Counted from the first letter of the stretch, positions 1-12,357 are shown. The stretch: 64,000 bases of DNA from Glandiceps talaboti (GCF_964340395.1 NC_135557.1:16885867-16949866); one strand, 5' to 3'. The notes: generated by a model not told the origin, from the sequence alone. Made by a program: numbers and translations.

Positions 1-3000
1 TCCGTTCAGTACAAATCTAGATGATTTAGTGGAGTTCTTCAAAGTAAAACAAGAATGGGATAGTGGAGTTATCCAGGCAGAGATCCCAGTTGGTAGGTCT
101 GGACGATCCAAGGGATATGGATTCCTTACTGTACCGGTTACCATGACAGACACAATCTTAGAATTCAATGAAAGGTATTTGATTTTTGTAACTCGTCGCC
201 AAATTAGCTTAACATTATGGAACAGGAATGTGCAGTGTCTGCACTTACTTAGAACCTGAGACTGGCAAAGTATATACAAGAATAATGTGTTACAAACATG
301 GAAAGTAACTAAGTGAATTGGATTAATAATACTTGGTACATCATGTTGGAAGTACAGAGACACGTACTACATTCCATCATTTGATAAGAACAGTTTTACG
401 ACCACGTGACACAATACATGTAGCTCACATTTTAAAATTTCTTGCACAAATAAAAGAAGCCATAAAACTGTTCTTATCAAACCATTATACCGTACATCTC
501 TTTTGTCCAACATGCTGTGCCAAGTTTTATTGATCAGTTGTTTATTTTCCCTGTTTGTAACAAGTCCCAGTTGTAAAGGCTTGCCTGTCACTGGTTGTAT
601 CACTGCCTTATGACCGGGTTGTGTTTATTGCCAATTATTTACAAATGCAATCTTACATAACACTGGCATCATATCAGGCAATGGAAAGCTACATGTTTTA
701 ACAGTTTTATCAATTTTATTGATCCATTCAGATTAGATTAGATTAGGTTAGATATTAACCACGCCAACCATAACCAAATGACAAGTTAGTACATGAAAAT
801 GCAAGGAAAACACACAAAAAAATGCATCTAGGATCTCTCTGATGATTATTTTCCTTAAAATTAAGTGGTTGGAAGGGTGATTTTTATTTTTATTAAATGG
901 GTACCCATAAATTACAAGAGTTGGCTCCCATAAAATACTTTGTTCAGGGAAAATATCGCTTGTTGCCCAACTTGCTCATGTCATGCTAGTATGCTGTGTA
1001 ATAGTTTGATTAAAATAATGACTATATTGCAAATTATATTGATTGCGAAATTTTATTATGATATTGTAGAGAACTAGAAGGAAGAAAACTGAAAGTGGAT
1101 ATTGCTAAGCAAGGTGAACACATCAGTCAAAGTGGCGGCAAGTTCATAGACCATGGTCAAGGTGTTTACAAAAGTCGACAAATCAGAGGCAGCTTTACTC
1201 CCTCAAGTCATGGTCAAGTGAAGTCACATGATTGGCCAGCTGTTATTGACATTGGTGCCAATCTCACTCATCCATCATTGAAGAGCAATGTATCAAATGT
1301 TATCAAGGTAATACTACATTAAACTATGCACGAGCCAAGTTGAACAAAAAATATGGAATATATACTCTGGTAGTTTTATGTCACAACAACGTGTGTCAAT
1401 GTCACAACAATATGTGTCTACATCGCTGGTTCTGCTGTGGTCAAAATATTCAAAAATTATCATTACTTTCCCCAATCTTTCCTTGCCATTACTGGCAATG
1501 GTATAGTTATGTTATTCTCCAATATTTTTCTTCATTCAGCTGGAAGATACTCATGACCTAAGGGTTTGTCACTACTTGTGGTGACAAAGGCCCCTTAGGT
1601 CACTCATATTTTCCTTGGCTGAACGAAGAAAAATATTGGAGGATAATATCTAAATATAGCACAGTTCTGTTCTATGAACATTCAAATAATTCAATATATT
1701 CATGTGTAATTGATAACGTTTTCTTGAATTGCAGAAAGCTAAATTATTCGGAGTAAGCAACATCATCGTAACTGGTACGTCTGTGAGGGCAAGTAAAGAA
1801 GCACAGAAGTTAGCCACTGAATATAAAGGGTTCTTATACTTTACTGCAGGTATGTACTTTCTTGTCAATGAACAACACATTTAAAACCCTCTTCCGGTCA
1901 AGTTTTTGCACAGGTAGCAGCAAGCATGTAATTGATTGATTGACAGATCAATCGATCGATCAATCAATTTATTGATTGATTATTTGATTGATCGAATGAA
2001 TGATTGATTGGTTCATATTTGTGGTGAAAGAAAACTAATTTTCTGTGTGATATTTATCAATTGACTGATTGGTTTTTGTGGTGGTTTAAAACTGTTTTTC
2101 CTTCTTTCCCTGGCTAGTTTTGTCTCATTGAGCTGTATGTAATTCTCTCTTTATTGACTAAATAAAGACATCTTTTCCATTCTTCTCCTCTTATCAAAAT
2201 TAAAAACCCCTAATCTTATAATTACCACAGAGATGGTTAGCACACAGTTGCTTTATCTCGTATCTACTTGGAGATTATCACATCAAACAAATGCTCAGCC
2301 AAGTACAAAGCAGAGTTTGTCAAAACAAAGACTGACATTGTAGATGTGAAATCAGTGGCTAAGACAAAGTGAGCCCTTTCGACATAAGGTTGAGGGCGCT
2401 GTTTATTAGACATTAGCAATTTGGCCTTAATTGTATTTGTATATATGTCTGACAGGTGTCCATCCACATGATGCCAAGCACTGGAATGATAACACACTTG
2501 ATGAATTGGAAACTTTGGCTAAAGATCCTGCCTGTGTTGCTATCGGTGAAACTGGATTGGATTTCGATCGTAACTTTTCACCACCTGATGTACAAGAACA
2601 AGTCTTTGAAAAGCAGGTTGGTAATATTTAAAGGCAATTAGGAAATCATCAGTGTTTCCTAGTATAGGGGAGGGAGAATCTTTGAAAGGCATTGACAGTC
2701 ATAAAATTCTCTCCTGAAATAGAATAATACTGCCTAGAGTGCATCATAAAAATAACGAACATTTGATTTCTTGGTCAACACCACAACTTCCACTCCATGC
2801 ACTTCATATGCATTAGTATAGGTGAGCGTGATGATAAGTCCACCTTCTTGTTCTATTTTGACCCTCTAGCATGAGGTAAGATGCTATTGCATGTACTGAG
2901 AATTTATTTCAAACTTCTTGAACAAGCCCGCTCATGACACAAAACTTGTCAAAGATTTTGAGCCATTTTCGCACAGAATTACAACTCATAAAATTTTAAA

Positions 3001-5705
3001 CCAGCTCTGAAAATTCCTTAAAGGTTTTGATTTATCACAGGAAAGTTACTAATGAAATTAATGAAATGATCAACCATAAATGCCAAATGACAGTTTGTTG
3101 GTTAAATGTACCAAAATATTCATAAGTTGACCTTGAAGACTGCTGAAAAATTACTGAAAACTTCAGAAAATTATGATTTTATGAGCCCTATAGATTTCTA
3201 CATATATTTTATTAATAATAATTGTGTATCCATCAATTTAACTATGAATATGTTGATATTTGAACTTTGAACTTTAAAGGCACAATCTTAAATCCCAGGA
3301 TCTTACATTCCCGTTGTTTTTATCAATGGCATCTTAAGGATTTGATAGGATTTTTCCATGGTTCAGAACAAACTTTTTTTTGAAGCTCTGCCAGTGAACA
3401 TTTTCTGACACTCATGTTTCAATCTTAACCAACATGGACCTTTAAGGCCACAAATACAAACATGGACCTCTAAGGTCAAAGATACAAACATGGGCCTTTA
3501 GGGCCACATATACAAACATGGACCTCTAAGGTAAAAGATACAAAAATGGGCCTTTAAGGCCACAGATACAAGCATGGAACTTTAAGGCCACATATACAAA
3601 CATGGACCTCTAAGGTCAAAGATACAAACATGGGCCTTTAGGGCCACATATACAAACATGGACCTCTAAGGTAAAAGATACAAAAATGGGCCTTTAAGGC
3701 CACAGATACAAGCATGGAACTCTAAGGCCACATATACAAACATGGGCCTTTAAGATCACAGATACAAATATGGGCCTTTAAGATCACAGATACAAATATG
3801 GGCCTTTAAGACCACAGATACAAACATGGACCTTCAAGGCCACATATACAAACATGGACCTCTAAGGCCACAGATACAAACATGGGCCTTTAAGGCCACA
3901 GATACAAATATCGACCATTAAGACCACAGATACAAACATGGACCTTTAAGACCACAGATACAAACATGGACCTTTAAGACCACAGATACAAACATGGACC
4001 TTTAAGACCACAGATACAAACATGGGCCTAAGACCACAGATACAAACATGGGCCTTTTATAGTGGAATCAAGTAAACCACTAACCACCAATCACTCTGAC
4101 AGTGCTATTAGTAATTCTAAAAATCTCAATATATTCCTTCACAATGTTTAAAATGTAAGATGAGACATGATCGAGTACCTCATTGTAAATAAACATTTTA
4201 TGAAACTAACATAAAATGTGCACATAATGCTCCAAATGATGACTCCCTTGCTACCATTTTCATAGTATATATGCAAATTTCACCACACAGATGTAAATTT
4301 GGGAACAATATACCCTCACAAGTGTTTTTGAATCCCAGAATAGCATTTTAGGTCAGCATACTTCTTAAACCGAGGACATGTTAATTTGATGGTAGGATGA
4401 CAAATAGCATGAAATATTACTACAAATGTAGTACCATAGTCTAGTTCCTATACACTATCTTTACCATTTACACCTCCACTCACATAGTCTAGTTCCTATA
4501 CAGTATCGTTACCATTTACATCTCCACTCATAGTCTAGTTCCTATACAGTATCGTTACCATTTACATCTCCACTCATAGTCTAGTTCCTATACAGTATCT
4601 TTACCATTTACACCTCCACTCACATAGTCTAGTTCCTATACAGTATCGTTACCATTTACATCTCCACTCATAGTCTAGTTCCTATACAGTATCGTTACCA
4701 TTTACACCTCCACTCACATAGTCTAGTTCCTATACAGTATCGTTACCATTTACACCTCCACTCACATAGTCTAGTTCTTAAATTCCAAACGTTTGTCTTC
4801 GTTAATCAGTTTTGTGAACTCCAGGTTTACATTGATCACATATGTGTTTCTATCTCATAAATATTAATACCGTATGTGTAGTCTACACTTCCAAAATCAG
4901 TCCACCATGGACCCACAAATGACCACTAAAACCACATACGTGTACACAATCGCACAAACCTCAGGATTTTCTAACAATATCTTCAATTTTACAGATTCAA
5001 CTTGCTGCGAAACTTGACAAACCACTTTTTGTCCACGAAAGAAAGGCCTTTGATGCTTTGATGACGATATTACAGAAAAATAAAGATAATTTGCCTAAAG
5101 TGGTTATCCATTGTTTTACTGGTGATACCAAGCAAGCTAAGGCATATTTAGAAGAAGGATACTACATTGGGCTAACAGGTAAGATGTCACTATCATTTCA
5201 TTTCAAAGACAAGTTTCCTGTTAGGTGATTGAAGAGTCTCTGTCTATCTCCCCCCCCCCACCCCCACCCCCCATAACAATCACCTTATATCTGTGTACCC
5301 ATTTTATATAATCAAGGGATTCTGATTTTCTCTTCCCATCATCCCTCTAATATCCTCATTGGGGCAGTTTCTGTGTCCTCGTTTATTTGCCATAGAAAGA
5401 ATGAATTTGTCACAGTATGCCACATACATATACAGAAATTGGCACAACTAGAGAAATTGCACAACACATCTGTATAGAATACAATTGAGAGTTCTATGGT
5501 AGGAAAACAGGGAAAAGCTAAAGTGTAGCTTGTAAAAATCTGTTTCCCCGAGTTTGGTACTTTACAATTCGTAGTTACAATGAGAAATAATGAGGGCTTT
5601 CTAAAAGAAGAATGTAAAATGTTAATACAATACAGTTGTATATTTGCATCTTTCTGTATCTCTATTATTACATCAAATGACATCTGTGCACACACACACA
5701 CGCAG

Positions 5706-5787
<82 letters not shown>

Positions 5788-6269
5788 ACACATTTTAAGT
5801 GAGAGTGTCTAACGTGAAGATTGTTCAAGCCAATACAGAGGACAGCCTGAATACACTGTAGCACTTTAGTGTTATTCGGTCAAAAATTTATTAATTTGAC
5901 ATTTCTTGTATTGTTCTATTTACAGGGTATCTCTGCAAAGACAAATCACCTGACAAAGTTCTGGAAGTCGTGTCAAGTCTTTCAATACCACTCGATAAAC
6001 TCATGATAGAGACTGATGCACCATTTCTCTTTCCTGATATCAGAAAATTTCGATCTACTAAAAAAGGAAAAGAAGTGTACAAAGATGACGTCAAAACCAA
6101 ACTTGATAAACTACAAGATTTACTGGGACAGTTTTGTCATGGACACCGAAATGAACCATGTTCTCTTGGAGTGTTAAATCAAATTATCGCACTCTGTCTG
6201 GCATGCGATCCAGAGGAGGTTGCCAAGACAACAACTCAAAATGCTATATCTTTCTTTGGCCTTGCCTAA
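1..6269 (+). CDS. tatD-like: RRM-TatD nuclease fusion gene, 3' portion (6 exons visible)
   Basis: Exons by GT-AG joins: ..1-174, 1070-1307, 1735-1849, 2456-2616, 4995-5178, 5926-6269 (stop TAA). All joins keep frame. Exon 1 (reading from base 2) encodes an RRM middle part with RNP1 core KGYGFLTV; RNP2 lies before the window. Exon 2 finishes the RRM (ELEGRKLKV), runs through a ~45-residue Gly/Ser-rich linker, and starts the nuclease with VIDIGANLTHPSL. Later exons carry GVHPHD, IGETGLDFDRNFS (metal Glu), FVHERKAFDAL (His), VIHCFTG (His) and IETDAPFLFP (Asp), the full TatD metal-ligand set. It resembles bacterial TatD (3'-5' DNA/RNA exonuclease, TIM-barrel hydrolase) more than animal TATDN1-3. 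No signal peptide can be judged because the start is missing. Nuclease part ~260 residues, normal for the family. Family call certain; the biological role of the RRM fusion is inference. Confidence 0.93.
175..1069 (+). other. Intron within the RRM, with a short fold-back
   Basis: Non-coding between the two RRM exons. It holds a 19-bp perfect inverted repeat (380-398 against 463-481) forming a ~100-bp hairpin, possibly a tiny MITE relic. Nothing else is recognisable. Confidence 0.6.
1325..1648 (+). mobile_element. MITE-like dispersed element with a terminal fold-back (copy 1)
   Basis: Lies inside a TatD intron. The right end is a hairpin: ATTCTCCAATATTTTTCTTC near 1514 is answered by its near reverse complement ending at 1648. 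The same ~280-320 bp sequence recurs at 16999-17268 and, inverted, at 18980-19266. A fragment is at 11949-12013. All copies share CCCCTTAGGTCACTCATATT or a close variant. No coding potential; class not identified. Confidence 0.65.
1920..2012. repeat. ATTG/GATC simple repeat
   Basis: Degenerate run of ATTGATTG and GATCAATC tetramers that can fold on itself, within a TatD intron. Confidence 0.7.
3425..4058. repeat. 28-bp minisatellite in a TatD intron
   Basis: About 22 copies of a 28-bp unit, consensus like ACAAACATGGACCTTTAAGG followed by CCACAGAT. Variants alternate GGACCTCTAAGGTCAA and GGGCCTTTAGGGCCAC, and pairs of variants repeat together, so there is some higher-order structure. There are no spacers between units, so it is not CRISPR-like. 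Confidence 0.92.
4431..4775. repeat. 46-48-bp minisatellite
   Basis: About seven copies of TAGTCTAGTTCCTATACAGT followed by ATCGTTACCATTTACACCTC and CACTCA(CA). Length alternates by a CA dinucleotide. Located in the same intron as the 28-bp array. Confidence 0.9.
5250..5272. repeat. Poly-C tract
   Basis: C-rich run broken by two A residues, in the last TatD intron. Confidence 0.8.
5689..5792. repeat. (CA)n microsatellite
   Basis: About 100 bp of near-pure CA dinucleotides in the last TatD intron. Confidence 0.95.
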
Positions 6270-6393
6270 ATGTCTTGTTCACTACGTTGAAATTGTATTT
6301 TCATATGAAATATGAATATTATATACATCTGTATAAACTTACATGTATCAAAGGATATTCATTATTTTGTACAGAAAACAAAACAAAAAAAGA

Positions 6394-6399
6394 AATAAA
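6394..6399 (+). promoter_or_regulatory. Poly(A) signal of the RRM-TatD gene
   Basis: AATAAA about 125 bases after the TAA stop at 6267-6269, in an A-rich stretch. It fits the 3' end of the nuclease transcript. Confidence 0.6.
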
Positions 6400-6499
6400 A
6401 TTTATGAGTATCTAACAAACATTCTTAGTTCATTTTCTTGTTCCTGACGGTTGAACATCTTATACAAATCATTAGATAAAATGTACATAGTCCAACAAG

Positions 6500-6566
6500 A
6501 CATACATACATACATACATACATACATACATACATACATACATACATACATACTGACATACTGACA

Positions 6567-6597
<31 letters not shown>

Positions 6598-6612
6598 CAT
6601 ACATACTGACAT
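6500..6612. repeat. (CATA)n microsatellite
   Basis: CATA tetramer runs interrupted by CTGA motifs, just beyond the TatD poly(A) signal. Confidence 0.93.
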
Positions 6613-6734
6613 ACAGACATACATCAGGTGTAGGAGTTTACTTGTATGAATGTATCCACCACGCCTTGTACTCATGACTAACAAATAGATGGTGGGATGA
6701 GTAGTCAGTCTCTCCTTTACCGTGGCCAAAGATG

Positions 6735-6848
6735 ACAAATCGGTCTTCTGATTCAAGTCTCGGTCTTCTAATTCAAAAATTGGTCTTCTAATTCAAGTGT
6801 CGGTCTTCTACTTCAAGTGTCGGTCTTCTACTTCAAGTGTCGGTCTAC
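6735..6848. repeat. 20-bp minisatellite
   Basis: Five to six copies of TCGGTCTTCTACTTCAAGTG with minor variants. Confidence 0.85.
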
Positions 6849-6849
6849 A

Positions 6850-8445
6850 GGTTTTTTTTGCCTACGAAGTGTTACATATTGTATTCAACCTACTGAAGCA
6901 CACTCATTCATTACTTGATACTGATATAACTCAATCCTGGTATGTAAATATAATATATAAAAGATTTGATGATATAATTGTTGGTACGTATCAAAAACAA
7001 ATCTGAGGAAATCCCTGTCATTACATGTATTTTTTTAATTTCAAGCCTTTCTTTCATAATACTCTATGTCTATGTACATATAAACTCAGGAGTTTCTGAA
7101 CCCAAATACATTAAGCTATAATCAATAGTGATACATCAAACTACATAATGTGGGGACTTGATTTGGTGTTTGACTACATGTACATCAAAAACCTTTAAAT
7201 ATTTAGTGTGGAGAGCTTCTTGAAATTGAGATGATAAGTCTCTAGGCTAAATTGTGTACCATAATTTATTTTTATGCTTATTGATGTCATGCATTTTAAT
7301 CAGTAACAATAACTTGAAGTTTTCAAAAGTCTTGACTAATGAAGACTGGCAAGATTTTTTCCACTGTTTTTGACATGTATGTGTGACAACACAAATTTGA
7401 TACACACACATATATATTGTGACAAAAAATTATGTGGAAATGATAACCTATGCACAGACATTTCATGCCAGTCACAAACAAATAAAGTATCACTGTCTAC
7501 TTGTGTACATTCATCAACTGTACAGTCAGTTAACAAAATTATTCATGACTGCAACAGGTATTAGAGTCCTAGGGTCTTGTAATATGTATGGTTGACAGTG
7601 ACAGACTCTTTTTGAGGTGATTGTCTTCATCAGTTTGACTCTCTCACACATAGCCAATCTGTAAGAGGTAGTCTAAGGCATGTTCGTTTATCTTCGTAAA
7701 ATCCAAAAGCACCAACCAATCTGACATACTTGATATGTTAAAAGAAAGAACATTCCAACTTTACTGACAATGAATTATCAATCAAGATAATATCACGTGT
7801 TATAGATTCTTCTATTATTATGATATTGATGACATGAAGCATAATATCAATGCATCATATTAATTAAGGATTAAAATATGTATCTCTAGACAGTCACACT
7901 TAACATAAAGTAAGTCAAGACATCATTTCCTATATATCAGTGTTTTTCTTAATGACAGCAAGCAGGTAAATCTATCTGAGTTTTATCTAGAGTGAATTTT
8001 ATTGTAGTTCCCCACCAAAATTATGTGTTGAACATTTATTAATGTGTTGGTCACTTGATGGTCATAACCATATATTTCCCATTTTGTTGTACATGGTTCC
8101 CAAATCTTTCTGTTCTAAGAAACAGTTTGAGTGTTTTTTGTCTACATTTAGTTTGTGTATCTGACTGTTTGTATATCCACATTGTTTACTCCAGTTTCTC
8201 ATTTCAGTGTTGTTTCTTCTTGTTTGTTCCTGTAGATTGATGAACACTCCTGATTAAATGCCTACTTTTGGATACTGAACTAAATGTTTATTCCTGGTAA
8301 TATGCTTCATAGTTGTTATGACACCTCCACATTCTTACAACAATATAAGTTGTCAGTTTTTTAATCACAGGAAATTCTTTAAAATGGAATACCCACTCCA
8401 GGAAATAAGGCCATTTTCATTCCTATTTTCCTTTCATTATGACTC
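6850..8445. other. Non-coding stretch with no recognised feature
   Basis: AT-rich sequence with only short chance ORFs. No exon with family signature, RNA gene or repeat was recognised. Confidence 0.5.
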
Positions 8446-8865
8446 AATAAGTTGCTCAGTGTCAGACACGAAAAAGTCACTCAGTGGACACAAATAAGTT
8501 GCTCAGTGTCTGACACAAATTAGATGCTCAGTGTCAGGCACAAAAAAGTTTCTGTGTCAGACTCAAATTAGATGCTCAGTGTCGGACTCAAATTAGATGC
8601 TCAGTGTCGGACACAAATAAGTTGATCAGTGTCGGACACAAATTAGATGCTCAGTGTCAGACTCAAATAAGATGCTCAGTGTCGAACACAAATTAGATGT
8701 TCAGTGTCAGACTCAAATAAGATGCTCAGTGTCAGACATAAATTAGATGCTCAGTGTCGGACTAAAATTACATGCTCAGTGTCGGACTCAAATAAGTTGC
8801 TCAGTGTCGGACACAAATTAGATGGTCAGTGTCAGACATAAATTAGATGCTCAGTGCTAGACATA
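8446..8865. repeat. 25-bp minisatellite
   Basis: About 16 copies of a unit like GCTCAGTGTCGGACACAAAT followed by TAGAT, alternating ACAC/ACTC and AAGTTG/TAGATG variants. Confidence 0.9.
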
Positions 8866-9095
8866 TTTGCATATATTTTTTGAATGTTCGTTCACTTGTC
8901 TATGAATCCCTGGTGTTATCTTTGCTATATACATGATCATTTGACTGTTTCTATGAGCGTGGTTTTGTTGCCAGGTATATTTGCATACATTTTTCAATGT
9001 TTATTCCTTTGTCTATTAATCCCTGTTGTTATCTTTATAATATATGTGATCATTTGGCTGTTGCCATGGGCGTGGTCTTGTTGCTAGGCATATTT
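8866..9095. repeat. Two-copy ~115-bp direct repeat
   Basis: The segment from ATATTTGCATATATTTTTTG to the GCGTGGTTTTGTTGCCAGG end is repeated once with ~85% identity (second copy from about 8980). It may be the tail of a larger tandem-repeat-bearing element. Confidence 0.75.
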
Positions 9096-9315
9096 GCATA
9101 TACTTTTTTACAGCCCCCAGGGGAGAGATCACCGGGGGTAAATTAAGTCAAAGGTGTCACTTCGTCTCATACTCACCACATTTACACATCCTCTGCTAAA
9201 GATTTACCCCGGTGGAAAGGCATGGTCAAATGTGACTTTATAGATTTGAAATTGGTTTGCTGTCAGAAACAATTTTCAATTTCGACCAATTTAGTTGGGG
9301 CAGTTCCTGATATGT

Positions 9316-9440
9316 AACTATTAAAGGAATTTATCTTTTTTGTGCTCTGTGTAGTCTGTATTGTCACTTTCTTTTGAATACAATAAAAACATTACAAAGA
9401 GAAAAAAAAAAAAAAAAAAAAACTATTAAAAGGAATTTAT
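9316..9440 (+). mobile_element. Short retroposed transcript 3' end with poly(A) and target-site duplication
   Basis: The direct repeats AACTATTAAAGGAATTTAT (9316-9334) and AACTATTAAAAGGAATTTAT (9421-9440) flank a ~67-bp insert. The insert has AATAAA at 9382-9387 and a run of about 21 A residues. This is the signature of LINE-type target-primed retroposition of a 5'-truncated polyadenylated RNA. The source RNA was not recognised. Confidence 0.85.
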
Positions 9441-9765
9441 TTCATCCTTTATTGAACTATTGATCTTACCCCATATAGGCTCGCTAATTTAATGTGAATC
9501 TATCCAACAGACAGGTCGTTTCAGAGTGTAGTGTATTTTTGGCATACTAATCTAAAATGTATGTACATTTTCTACGTCAAACATCAGTGGTTGTCAGACT
9601 ATCAATCAAGTGTATATTTGTATCCATCAAGTGCAGGTTGTAATTTAAGAGGTACCTGTATAGCTGAACATATGGCTGACCTGTGTGCTATTGTTCAACC
9701 TCTGTATTCAATGTCAAGGGTCAGGCTAACACGCTAAGGAATCGTGATTTGATTCCATTTATGAC

Positions 9766-10570
9766 AAACAGATTTAAACTGAATGCCTCCAGTAAGGGTA
9801 AAACCATAGATTTTTGGTCCTATACACAATTTGTTGGAATGCAGAATTCTGAGCTATAGCCATTAGACATGATTCCCCTTAATTGGAAAATTAATTATAT
9901 GAGAGTATATGAATTTTGGAGTTTGCATAGTTAACATTGTCTAATTAGAAAAATAATTAATTATGCAAATTAACCATTAAGATTATAATCTACATCAACA
10001 AGTTTTAAAGGACAAATCATAACATGGACTTCTTTACCATCAATGCATATACTAAATTATCTGAAATTTAAAGCTTGCGTTCTAAAGATAATGCTTAATT
10101 ATCAAACATGATTATTTATGCAAATTAAATATCACAGTTAAAAACTCCACAAAAAGTAAATCAAACGTGTTATTTGTAATGGGTGATGCATTCTTAAGAT
10201 ATAACCTAATTGTTACAAATAATTAATTATGCAAATTATGCATTAAAGCTATATGCAACAAACTATATACACATATGCGCTTTGTTGTTTTTAACTCATG
10301 TACCAAATTATGTTGAATTTGAAGCGTACATTCTTAAGATATACAATGTAGCCTAATTACTAAAAAGCATCAATTATGCATATGACTTATTGATGCTCAT
10401 TGGATTTTTACCAAAATCTAAACAGTTCTTGTGATTAGCATATGGAAGATGTGTAGCAAGTTTCATTAGAATCAATGCTTTAGTTTTTGAGAGGCTGTAT
10501 CCACAGACAGACAGACAGACAGACATACATACACACACACACACACACTGACAGAGACAGACAGACAGAC

Positions 10571-10651
<81 letters not shown>

Positions 10652-10714
10652 AACAAACAAACAAACAAACAAACAAATAAACAAAATCATAACATAACCT
10701 GCCCTTACGGGAGG
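9766..10714 (-). mobile_element. HINE/DINE-like element, family B, full-length copy
   Basis: Read on the minus strand it begins TACCTCCCGTAAGGGCAGG at 10714 and has an (AAAC)n/(CAGA)n microsatellite (10502-10677). Diverged ~150-bp tandem units follow, each with AATTAATTATGCAAATTA, and it ends CCCTTACTGGAGGC then ATTCAGTTTAAATCTG near 9766. The two ends form a subterminal inverted repeat (12 of 14 bases). That layout (subterminal inverted repeats, microsatellite, ~150-bp tandem core) is typical of Helentron-associated HINE/DINE-1/pearl elements. Related copies are at 47360-48034, 53183-53722 and 62257-62775. Confidence 0.65.
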
Positions 10715-11027
10715 TACAAATGGATTTAAGGGTTCAAAGTTCACATGTCATATCATTTGGTAGATAAATTGATGGTAACAAAGTGCATGTGTCCAATACA
10801 TTCTATGACCAACTCTTATTTGAGTAGTTTTATAACTAACATACATATAGCTATTCAGTGCTGTCTTTTAAAATGCATTTGAACATGCAAATTGACCTGA
10901 CCCAGTCAACTGACAGTGATCTATTATACTACCAGTAATGCTATTTGGACTAAACTTAACATACCATTTATTCTAAAGGGTCCAAGGCAATATTATCAGG
11001 TTTCAAAGTTAAGATTTGAATGATTAA

Positions 11028-11232
11028 AGGGATGGATGGATGGATGGATGGATGGATGGGTGGGTGGTCGGGTGAATGGATGGATGGATGGATGGATGGA
11101 TGGATGAGTGGATGGAAGGATGGATGGATGGATGGATGAGGGGAGAAATGAATGTATGAATGAATGAGTGAGTGAGGGAGAAATGAATGAATGAACTCCC
11201 TAACTCACTCACTCACTCACTCACTCACTCAT
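11028..11232. repeat. Compound tetranucleotide microsatellite
   Basis: GGAT tetramers pass into GAAT/GAGT and then CTCA tetramers. Confidence 0.93.
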
Positions 11233-11283
11233 TGCCTATTTAACCCTGTTGTCGAAATGATTATGTTACATTGAATTAACCAG

Positions 11284-11525
11284 ATGTTTATCAAACTTTA
11301 CCAACTGTCTATTTTACACTGTTGTCTATGGGTAATATTAAAATTCACTAACTGTCTATTTAACAATGTTGTCTATGGGAAATATCAAAATTCACAATGT
11401 CTATTTAACAATGTTGTCTATGGGAAATATCAAAATTTACCAACTGTCTATTTAACAATGTTGTCTATGGGTAATATTAAAATTCACCAACCGTCTATTT
11501 AACACTGTTGTCTATGGGTATCTGT
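11284..11525. repeat. ~48-bp minisatellite
   Basis: Five copies of a unit around CTGTCTATTTAACAATGTTG followed by TCTATGGGTAATATTAAAAT. Some copies lack a few bases. Confidence 0.9.
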
Positions 11526-11948
11526 CTATAGAATATGATTGCACACTAGCTATAACAGGTATAAATTAATGAACACATATCGGCGAAATAAATAGTACAT
11601 AAAGTGAAGAAAAAAATGTTACAATGCCATTTTCTCCCTATGTCAGTATAGAGTTGATATCAGATCGTAGTCAACCTAGGGGGTTATACAGTACATGACG
11701 TAGATACTGGTCTAAATGTAGGACGAATATATTTCCAAGGACGTTCTCAGACCATACAAATCTTCATACAGCCATAGTTTGAGTTGATTATAAAATATCG
11801 CACAAAAATTAAATGTCACCAGTCAGGAAAATCCCCCCTGTTACTAAAGAAATGGTACCCAAATATTTCCATAGAACAGAGAGGTATACCATCAAACGTC
11901 TCAATAACACTGAGATACAAATTCGCTGCTCATCAATAAATTAGACAT

Positions 11949-12013
11949 TATTCCCCAATATTTTTCTTCGTTCAGTCAAGGGAAATACGAGTGACCTAAG
12001 GGGCCTTCTTGGT
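11949..12013 (-). mobile_element. Fragment of the MITE-like fold-back family
   Basis: TTCCCCAATATTTTTCTTCG then GAGTGACCTAAGGGGCC match the terminal part of the elements at 1325, 16999 and 18980, in inverted orientation. Confidence 0.6.
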
Positions 12014-12357
12014 GGAGCATTGCAAAATAACTGTGTCACTGATACCCTAAAATCTAAAATATTCTTTCTGGATTTGATATGATAGTAAGTTAAAAGAGTC
12101 TATAGTAGCATATTAGTAGTAGCAAGAGTCCCTAAAATAGTTATAATTATAGCAACAATATCTGCAATTATTTGCGATGTTTTATACAACGAATGATAGT
12201 GACACATGCTAACACTGTCATGTATATCTGTGGATGTCCTAAAGTCGTGAGAGTAAACGACAACGTGTCTCATCACCAATACTTTACACGCATTGCAATT
12301 TCGTTAAAATGCATGTAACATTCTGCTTTTAGTATATTCTTGAAAAATATACTGATT

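Noticed and set aside
3425-4058. CRISPR-like 28-bp repeat array
   Set aside because: Units abut directly with no unique spacers, in an intron of an animal gene; it is a minisatellite.
5339-5864. ORFs reading CVCV or HTHT
   Set aside because: Translation of the (CA)n microsatellite.
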